Of a DNA stretch of 5,628 bases, positions 1 through 3,953 are shown in pieces (positions within the stretch are counted from its first letter, which is position 1; each line of letters opens with the position of its first letter). The stretch is from Promethearchaeota archaeon (GTDB taxonomy: Archaea; Asgardarchaeota; Lokiarchaeia; Sigynarchaeales; SOKP01), in the NCBI GenBank assembly GCA_004524425.1, contig SDNN01000188.1, forward strand, positions 1 through 5,628, read 5' to 3'. The notes beneath the pieces are model-generated. The model had not been told where the DNA came from and did not search any database. It saw nothing but the letters and a program-made list of their open reading frames with translations. A program made the position numbers and the translations under genes.

Positions 1-174
1 ATTGGAGCATCTGCTATGGAACGCCCTGCCTGTGCGGCACTTCAGATAATGGGCAAAGCAGATAATCAAGCAAAAAAAGCAGTTCATACATCAATAGGAC
101 ATGGCTGGGGTGGCAGTCTAAATCTATGTACCTTAATGGTAATGTCAGATGAGCCCCAGAGAAAATGGAGGTGA
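1..174 (+). CDS. Thiolase family protein (acetyl-CoA acetyltransferase-like), C-terminal fragment
   Basis: Only the last 57 codons are present; the gene begins left of the window and ends at TGA 172-174. The visible peptide opens with IGASAMERPACAALQIMGKA and continues with a GHGWGGSLNLCTLMVM stretch. This fits the end of archaeal and SCP2-type thiolases, where the loop after the catalytic His motif (NPIGAS or HPxGAS) leads into an amphipathic helix and two final beta strands around an HGWGG-like turn. Thiolases condense two acyl-CoAs or cleave 3-ketoacyl-CoA in the cytoplasm. The active-site Cys and the main His motif lie outside the window, so activity cannot be judged. The DUF35 gene starts 7 bases after the stop, which supports the assignment because archaeal thiolases are commonly paired with DUF35 proteins. 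Whether it serves mevalonate synthesis or fatty-acid oxidation is not visible. Confidence 0.78.
   Translation: MGASAMERPACAALQIMGKADNQAKKAVHTSIGHGWGGSLNLCTLMVMSDEPQRKWR
167..174 (+). promoter_or_regulatory. Strong Shine-Dalgarno for the DUF35 gene
   Basis: GGAGGTGA is an almost complete match to the complement of the 16S rRNA 3' end. It overlaps the thiolase stop codon (TGA 172-174) and ends 7 bases before a GTG at 182. It therefore decides the GTG start of the downstream gene and indicates translational coupling within an operon. It is the only strong Shine-Dalgarno I find before any gene in the window. Confidence 0.85.
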
Positions 175-181
175 TTAAAAA

Positions 182-706
182 GTGTCAAAAAGAACCCAAA
201 GAAAATCAATAGATTATATCAAAAAGGATTATGTAAAAACTCGCACGATGCCCGGAAGTTGGTACTTATCAAGTTATAAATTTAAATTCAATATCACCCA
301 TATGCAACCATTTTTGGATAAATTAAAAGAAAAGAAACTCATAGCAAATCGTTGTTCTGGATGTAATAGAGTATTTTATCCGCCAAGACTCGTATGTGGA
401 AAATGCTTGGTAAAACCAGACAGGTGGGTAGATCTTAGAGATACTGCTCAAGTGGCCACCTATGTCATTGCATACTTGAAAGATGCAGAAACGGGAGAGG
501 TTCAAGAGAGACCCATGGTCTTGGTTAAGCATGACGGTGCGGATACATGTAGCATCGCAGAATTGCATCCCGATGTTGATGTCAAAGACACTTATATCTC
601 AATGCCCATAAAGGCACATTGGAGAGAAAATACTGTAGGTAGTCTAATGGACATTGAATATTATGACATGGTAGAAGATGACGCCAAGGATATCGAATCA
701 CAATAA
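182..706 (+). CDS. DUF35 zinc-ribbon/OB-fold protein, thiolase partner
   Basis: This 174-residue protein has the DUF35 layout. Residues about 41-55 form the N-terminal helix (FLDKLKEKKL). A rubredoxin-like zinc ribbon follows, with Cys58-x2-Cys61 and Cys72-x2-Cys75 and the typical YPPR between them. An OB-fold runs from about residue 84 to 162, ending in the family-like DIEYYD strand. In archaea, DUF35 proteins bind thiolase and, in the mevalonate pathway, bridge it to HMG-CoA synthase; the OB-fold contributes to a shared CoA channel. Related proteins also partner acyl-CoA hydratases and thiolases in bacteria. Here it starts 7 bases after a thiolase stop, so a complex of the two is likely. 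The GTG start is fixed by GGAGGTGA at 167-174. The first 40 residues are basic, with a PGSWYLSSYKF segment seen in longer DUF35 members. It ends in three in-frame stops in a row (TAATAATAA, 704-712). The exact pathway is not determined by the visible sequence. Confidence 0.88.
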   Translation: MSKRTQRKSIDYIKKDYVKTRTMPGSWYLSSYKFKFNITHMQPFLDKLKEKKLIANRCSGCNRVFYPPRLVCGKCLVKPDRWVDLRDTAQVATYVIAYLKDAETGEVQERPMVLVKHDGADTCSIAELHPDVDVKDTYISMPIKAHWRENTVGSLMDIEYYDMVEDDAKDIESQ

Positions 707-726
707 TAATAATTTTTAACTTATCA

Positions 727-741
727 TTTTTTTATTTTTTT
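727..741 (+). terminator. T-rich terminator after the thiolase-DUF35 operon
   Basis: Seven T, one A and seven T follow the DUF35 stop by about 20 bases. There is no GC-rich stem, which fits archaeal termination at bare oligo-T tracts. The next gene has its own promoter-like box, supporting an operon end here. Confidence 0.55.
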
Positions 742-810
742 GTTCTAATCACTTCTAATAATTCTTAAAATCTTATCAGATTTTGTTGATTGTTTTAAAA
801 TTCTTAAAAT

Positions 811-820
811 TTTAATTAAA
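811..820 (+). promoter_or_regulatory. TATA-like box before the first nitroreductase gene
   Basis: TTTAATTAAA lies 20-29 bases before the ATG at 840, and no Shine-Dalgarno is present. That spacing fits an archaeal TATA box driving a leaderless or nearly leaderless transcript. A second AT block, TTTTAAAA at 793-800, is an alternative. The surroundings are very AT-rich, so the exact box is uncertain. Confidence 0.4.
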
Positions 821-839
821 TGATCGAGATATTCACCTT

Positions 840-1373
840 ATGGAAATCAGTCCGAACAAATTATTAGAATTTGTAAAGTCTCGCAGGAGTATAAGAAATT
901 TTATATATTCAAAGATCTATAAAGATACTATCAATGATATCTTGGAATTCGGCAGATGGGCGCCATCTGGAAACAATAATCAACCATGGAGAGTTCATAT
1001 AGTCATCCATGAAACGGTTAAAAACATGCTTTCTCCTCTAACCAAATATGGTGGCATTATTGAAAATGCATACCTTAATTTTGTCATTTTTTTAGATCTA
1101 GAGAAAAGCTATGATAGAGTAAAGGATATTCAAGCTATTGGAGCATTCATGGAAAATATCTTATTGGGAGTTCATGCTCATGATTTAGGTGGAGTTTGGT
1201 TAGGAGAGATATTAAATCAAAAGGAAAAAGTTAATGAAATTTTTAAATTGAGTACCGATAACTACGAGCTCATGGGAGTAATTGCTGTGGGTGAGATAGA
1301 CGAACCAGTGGATAAGCGGACATCGAAACAGCGAGAGAGACGGCCTTTAGATGATTTTGTCGAATGGTACTGA
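840..1373 (+). CDS. Nitroreductase family protein, first of a tandem pair
   Basis: This 177-residue protein has the marks of the FMN-dependent nitroreductase superfamily. An N-terminal SRRSIRNF (residues 14-21) would contact the FMN phosphate. APSGNNNQPW follows at residues 41-50. The central helix is GAFMENILLGVHAHDLGG (101-118), leading into VWLGE (119-123). MGVIAVGEIDE (145-155) precedes a basic RERRPLDDFV near the end, a typical family finish. Family members are usually homodimeric cytoplasmic enzymes reducing nitro compounds, quinones, enones or flavins with NAD(P)H; the substrate cannot be read from the motifs. The length is normal for the short, single-domain archaeal members, and no ferredoxin domain is fused. 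The ATG at 840 places the SRRS motif at the usual distance from the N terminus. A paralogue follows 107 bases downstream. Confidence 0.88.
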   Translation: MEISPNKLLEFVKSRRSIRNFIYSKIYKDTINDILEFGRWAPSGNNNQPWRVHIVIHETVKNMLSPLTKYGGIIENAYLNFVIFLDLEKSYDRVKDIQAIGAFMENILLGVHAHDLGGVWLGEILNQKEKVNEIFKLSTDNYELMGVIAVGEIDEPVDKRTSKQRERRPLDDFVEWY

Positions 1374-1450
1374 TCATATTATTAAAAATTTTTCCATCAA
1401 CTAAATCTTCTTAATTATTTATTTAAATCAAGATTAATTTTGTGTAAAGG

Positions 1451-1458
1451 TTTATATT
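1451..1458 (+). promoter_or_regulatory. TATA-like box before the second nitroreductase gene
   Basis: TTTATATT sits 23-30 bases before the ATG at 1481, and there is no Shine-Dalgarno in between. This fits a leaderless archaeal transcript and suggests the second copy is transcribed separately from the first. Confidence 0.48.
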
Positions 1459-1480
1459 CACTCATGACTAATTTTTTGAT

Positions 1481-2023
1481 ATGGAAATCCAGACTTTACC
1501 ACTGTTAGAAATAATCAAGTCTCGTAGAAGTTATAGGAATTTTACATACAAAAAATTAAGTCAACAAGTAATCAAAGAAATCTTAGAATGCGGCAGGTTT
1601 GCCCCGTCTAAAGATAATTCTCAACCGTGGCGTATTAATATCGTTACCCATCCGACGGTACGATTAATGTTAGCAGAATTATCTAGCGAAAATACTGATT
1701 TATTCGAAAGTGCTGCTTGCTGTTTTGTAGTATTTTTAGATTTATCTAGAAGCACGGATAGATTGCAAGATATTTTATCGATTGGCGCCCTTATAGAAAA
1801 TATAATCTTAGCCATTCATGCTATTCCCCATGTTGGAGCAGTTTGGGTTGGAGATTTAATAGCTCACAAGGATGAGTTAATAAAAATTTTCAAGCTTAGT
1901 GCAGCCAAATATGAACCAATGGGTGTAGTCGTAGCTGGAGGTATCGATGAGGATATAGAGGAATATAAAAAAAGAAAGCCAATCGAAAGAAGAGAATTGG
2001 AGGAATTCATTGATTGGTTTTGA
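1481..2023 (+). CDS. Nitroreductase family protein, second of a tandem pair
   Basis: This 180-residue protein aligns end to end with its upstream neighbour; by eye about half the positions are identical, including the opening MEI. It keeps SRRSYRNF at residues 14-21, the QPWR following the APS loop, the central helix beginning IGALIENIILAIHA at 101, VWVGD (121-125), and a closing RRELEEFIDWF. The APS loop differs: APSKDNSQPW (41-50) replaces APSGNNNQPW, putting Lys and Asp where the sister has Gly and Asn. That loop borders the FMN site, so substrate or cofactor handling may have diverged. One extra residue appears before the FVVFLDL strand and another in the HAIPHVG turn. The reaction is presumed to be an FMN-dependent reduction by NAD(P)H; the substrate is unknown. 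The ATG at 1481 gives the same N terminus as the sister. It runs convergently into the DUF1847 gene with 93 bases between the stops. Confidence 0.87.
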   Translation: MEIQTLPLLEIIKSRRSYRNFTYKKLSQQVIKEILECGRFAPSKDNSQPWRINIVTHPTVRLMLAELSSENTDLFESAACCFVVFLDLSRSTDRLQDILSIGALIENIILAIHAIPHVGAVWVGDLIAHKDELIKIFKLSAAKYEPMGVVVAGGIDEDIEEYKKRKPIERRELEEFIDWF

Positions 2024-2077
2024 AATCACTCTAGATGTTAATTTCGTTTGGCAAGCTACATATTTAGATGTGAATAC

Positions 2078-2087
2078 AAAAAAAAAA
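2078..2087 (-). terminator. Oligo-T terminator for the DUF1847 gene
   Basis: A run of ten A on the + strand reads as ten T on the - strand, 30-39 bases past the TAA of the DUF1847 gene (2117-2119). This is a strong archaeal-style terminator and lies between convergent genes. Confidence 0.55.
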
Positions 2088-2116
2088 GAAAACAATTAAT
2101 GTATATTACCATTGAA

Positions 2117-2842
2117 TTATTTTTTGGTTTCTGCCATTTTTAATTCTTTTAAGTCTTTTCTAAAAAATTCTTGTCCATAATGAGTAAATAACACTCCTGC
2201 TGGATTATGAGGCATTGATCTGTCTTTGGCAATAAGGGTGGTGGTGGGAGCATTTGAGAGATGCATGAATGTAATATCATGACCAACGCAGAGTCCTACT
2301 ATTATATTCATATCTGTCTTAGCTTTATTTAGCAGAAGTGCCTGAGCAGCAGGATTACAGGTGATCCAACCTATAGTATAACCCGTTTTAGAGAACATGG
2401 TATATTCCTTGGGCACGCCCACATCCGTCTTTTTCACAGCACCTGTCTTACAACACACTCCACACACGTGAAAACCATACTTTTCCAATATCTCTGCAAT
2501 CTGCTTAGCTTCTTCCCTCAAACCCACGCAAAATGCGATACCTAGCTTATTATAACCCATCCCCTTGGCATATTCTATGGTATCTTTAAGACGAGGCCAA
2601 TGAATATATCCTTGAGCCTCTACAGTAGATGCTACACCGGTTGATTCCTTGACATAATCATCCTCTTTATATAACCTTTTAGCTTCTTTCTCAACCTCAG
2701 GACTTACTTTCATGGGACAATTATCCAACATTTTACTAGCTCTACCTACAGTACAGTAATTCAAACTATTGCAGTAATAACAGGTAGGGTCCTCGGTATT
2801 TTGTGAGGCCTCATGACTTTCTTTATCTTCATTTTTCATCAT
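2117..2842 (-). CDS. DUF1847 family cysteine-rich, predicted metal-binding protein
   Basis: The protein matches DUF1847, found in archaea and anaerobic bacteria, with no established biochemical role. Residue numbers here count from an upstream GTG at 2851 (244 residues). An N-terminal cluster has CYYC (24-27), Cys33 and NCPM with Cys45, suggesting a metal or Fe-S site. Family-typical blocks follow: VEAQGYIHWPR (77-87), IAFCVGLREEA (105-115) with Cys108, CGVCCKTG (130-137), ITCNPAAQALLLN (163-175) and IIVGLCVGHD (183-192), then LIAKDR and HNPAG. No signal peptide or membrane segment is seen, so it is probably cytoplasmic. I chose the ATG at 2842 because a TATA-like element ends only about 11 bases before it; the GTG at 2851 would lie almost against that element. 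An ATG at 2839 is equally possible. The conserved region is unaffected by the choice. It lies downstream of the PAP2 gene on the same strand but with its own promoter. Confidence 0.87.
   Translation of the reverse strand: MMKNEDKESHEASQNTEDPTCYYCNSLNYCTVGRASKMLDNCPMKVSPEVEKEAKRLYKEDDYVKESTGVASTVEAQGYIHWPRLKDTIEYAKGMGYNKLGIAFCVGLREEAKQIAEILEKYGFHVCGVCCKTGAVKKTDVGVPKEYTMFSKTGYTIGWITCNPAAQALLLNKAKTDMNIIVGLCVGHDITFMHLSNAPTTTLIAKDRSMPHNPAGVLFTHYGQEFFRKDLKELKMAETKK
2120..2125 (+). terminator. Possible terminator for the second nitroreductase gene
   Basis: Six T on the + strand lie about 97 bases after the nitroreductase stop. The same bases encode the two final Lys codons of the convergent DUF1847 gene, so the tract could be there for coding reasons alone. 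Confidence 0.25.
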
Positions 2843-2853
2843 TTTAACCACTA

Positions 2854-2869
2854 AATATAAATATATTAA
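2854..2869 (-). promoter_or_regulatory. TATA box of the DUF1847 gene
   Basis: The - strand reads TTAATATATTTATATT. If the box is TTAATATA at its 5' end, transcription would start near 2838-2843, right at the tandem ATGs (2842 and 2839). That is the basis for preferring an ATG start and a leaderless message over the GTG at 2851. No Shine-Dalgarno is present. Confidence 0.5.
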
Positions 2870-2887
2870 CCCTAATTTTCTTCTTTA

Positions 2888-2910
2888 AAATCCAAGTTAA
2901 ACTTGAATTT
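2888..2910. repeat. 23-base near-perfect palindrome upstream of the DUF1847 promoter
   Basis: AAATCCAAGTT-A-AACTTGAATTT is symmetric about base 2899. The inner arms CAAGTT/AACTTG are perfect, and only the pair 2892/2906 mismatches across the whole 23 bases. It sits about 20 bases upstream of the TATA box of the - strand DUF1847 gene, where an operator or activator site could lie. It is also about 60 bases past the PAP2 stop, so a role in the end of that transcript is possible. Confidence 0.5.
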
Positions 2911-2939
2911 AATAATAAACATTTGATTTCATTATTAAA
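2908..2939. repeat. 9+9 perfect inverted repeat between PAP2 and DUF1847 genes
   Basis: TTTAATAAT (2908-2916) and ATTATTAAA (2931-2939) are perfect reverse complements around a 14-base spacer. The first arm shares three bases with the end of the neighbouring palindrome (2888-2910), so as RNA hairpins the two would compete. The arms are pure A/T, so chance occurrence is not negligible. It could aid termination of the PAP2 transcript, which has five T just before it on the - strand. Confidence 0.4.
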
Positions 2940-2969
2940 AACAATACTCCTTAAATCAGATAAGCTATA

Positions 2970-3626
2970 TCAAAACCAAGTTAACAACTGGTCGATAAAA
3001 AAATATATCCAATAATGAATTATCGGTGAGAAGGTATGACCTGCCCAATAAAATAAATCGATCCAGTAAATGACCGTTCCATAAAGATAAATCAAAGCAT
3101 ATAAAATTCCGAATCCAAAACCAGCGATGACATCCGTGGGAAAATGAACGCCTAATATTAATCTGGTTATGGCCATTATCACATCCAAGATTATAAAAAC
3201 TAATAATATAATCCAGCTTTGATAAAAATAGGCGAAAATGATACCAAAAAATAGAAAAAAGGCTACATGTCCTGAGGGAAACGATTTATTCTCTCTGATT
3301 AAATCATCATGTCTACTCACGCCTTCTTTTTCAAGAGTGATGAATGGTCGATTGCGAGCAACCAATTTATACCGAACTAAAACGTGTAGTATGATGCTCT
3401 GAATAAATCCCCCTGTAATCAACACTAAAAGGAGATAATCCTTGGTGATATATCCATAAACAACCATGGAAAGCCAATACAAACCCCAGAAATAGATATT
3501 GCCGAAAAAGGAGTAAATTTTTGCAGCGAGAATTAATTTTTTTCTCTTACTTAAACTGCTCTTATATATTGATAAGAAAACCTTATAGTCCCATTCTTCA
3601 ATCTTGGAAATTAATTCAGCTGTCAA
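2970..3626 (-). CDS. PAP2-family membrane phosphatase
   Basis: This 218-residue membrane protein belongs to the PAP2 (phosphatidic acid phosphatase type 2) superfamily. The three signature motifs occur in order. The first is KLVARNRPF with Lys87, Arg93 and Pro94. The second is SFPSGH (115-120) with His120 as proton donor. The third is TRLILGVHFPTD (154-165), with Arg155, the nucleophile His161 and Asp165; Thr154 replaces the usual Ser. Hydrophobic stretches at about 31-60, 64-84, 121-136, 138-158, 166-186 and 199-217 suggest around six membrane spans. Such enzymes release phosphate from lipid phosphates, isoprenyl diphosphates or similar esters at the membrane; the substrate is unknown here. 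The start is TTG at 3626. It has no Shine-Dalgarno, but no ATG exists in frame between the upstream stop (3666-3668) and Met54, and the N-terminal WDYKVFLSIY is as expected for the family. It is divergent from the GHMP kinase gene. Confidence 0.88.
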   Translation of the reverse strand: MTAELISKIEEWDYKVFLSIYKSSLSKRKKLILAAKIYSFFGNIYFWGLYWLSMVVYGYITKDYLLLVLITGGFIQSIILHVLVRYKLVARNRPFITLEKEGVSRHDDLIRENKSFPSGHVAFFLFFGIIFAYFYQSWIILLVFIILDVIMAITRLILGVHFPTDVIAGFGFGILYALIYLYGTVIYWIDLFYWAGHTFSPIIHYWIYFFIDQLLTWF

Positions 3627-3680
3627 GGTAAATAGATGAGGATTTATGTAATATTCTAACCAGACTTAGATCAAGTGTTA

Positions 3681-3700
3681 ATTTTTATATTTATATTTTT
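3681..3700 (-). promoter_or_regulatory. Candidate TATA element for the PAP2 gene
   Basis: The - strand reads AAAAATATAAATATAAAAAT, about 55-74 bases upstream of the TTG start. Initiation about 25 bases downstream of its centre would leave a leader of some 30-40 bases. Other A/T stretches nearby, such as the one at 3642-3659, could serve instead. Confidence 0.33.
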
Positions 3701-3708
3701 TGCTAACT

Positions 3709-3730
3709 TTAATCATCTTTTCATGATTAA
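3709..3730. repeat. 8+8 inverted repeat in the divergent promoter region
   Basis: TTAATCAT (3709-3716) and ATGATTAA (3723-3730) are perfect reverse complements with a 6-base spacer, CTTTTC. The spacing and position just behind the candidate PAP2 TATA element are compatible with a dimeric regulator's operator. No regulator gene is present in the window. Confidence 0.4.
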
Positions 3731-3858
3731 TCTCTCTAATATGATTATTTGTATTGAAGAAAATAGAGAATTATGATGATGATTTTTATTCCGTTTTACA
3801 CAAATGAATAAGCACTGAAATTAGAAGGGATATTATTTTTAACCGATAATTCTATTCT

Positions 3859-3870
3859 TTTATATATTAA
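3859..3870 (+). promoter_or_regulatory. Candidate TATA box for the GHMP kinase gene
   Basis: TTTATATATTAA is the best TATA-like match on this strand upstream of the kinase. Initiation about 25 bases downstream would fall near 3890, leaving a leader of roughly 60 bases. That is unlike the apparently leaderless genes elsewhere in the window. No Shine-Dalgarno precedes the ATG at 3954. Confidence 0.42.
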
Positions 3871-3900
3871 ATTGATTAGAATTGATGATAAAATTTGATT

Positions 3901-3933
3901 GAGAAAGTGTTGTTCTTGAAATTATCACTTCTC
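3901..3933 (+). repeat. Imperfect inverted repeat in the kinase leader
   Basis: GAGAAAGTG (3901-3909) pairs with CACTTCTC (3926-3933) if one A is bulged, leaving a 16-base loop. It falls between the candidate transcription start and the ATG at 3954, so it could be a hairpin in the leader or a protein-binding site. Confidence 0.3.
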
Positions 3934-3953
3934 TGTGAATTAATTTAAATGAT

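Larger units (their letters stand above)
3627..3953. other. Gene-free divergent promoter region
   Basis: These 327 bases separate the divergent PAP2 (-) and GHMP kinase (+) genes. They are extremely AT-rich, hold no credible protein or tRNA gene, and contain TATA-like boxes facing each way, an 8+8 inverted repeat at 3709-3730 and a potential leader hairpin at 3901-3933. TTGAT recurs at 3872, 3882 and 3895, the first two ten bases apart. No riboswitch or other structured RNA is recognisable. Confidence 0.6.

Noticed and set aside
323..568. Open frame of 81 codons on the - strand inside the DUF35 gene
   Set aside because: It lies entirely within a well-supported gene on the other strand and its translation resembles no family.
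1384..1393. AAAAATTTTT palindrome after the first nitroreductase gene as a terminator
   Set aside because: Five T in AT-rich DNA is too weak to claim, and the palindrome is expected by chance at this composition.
1621..1815. Open frame of 64 codons on the - strand inside the second nitroreductase gene
   Set aside because: It is antisense to conserved nitroreductase motifs and has no family features.
1877..2095. Open frame of 72 codons on the - strand over the end of the second nitroreductase gene and the intergenic gap
   Set aside because: The hydrophobic F-rich translation comes from reading AT-rich coding sequence backwards, and it crosses the likely terminator of the DUF1847 gene.
3723..3776. 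17-codon open frame in the divergent promoter region
   Set aside because: It is very short, has no Shine-Dalgarno, and its start lies in an arm of the inverted repeat; nothing supports translation.
3627..3953. Search for a tRNA, small RNA or riboswitch in the longest gene-free stretch
   Set aside because: No GC-rich stems, no tRNA-like loops and no recognisable aptamer elements are visible.
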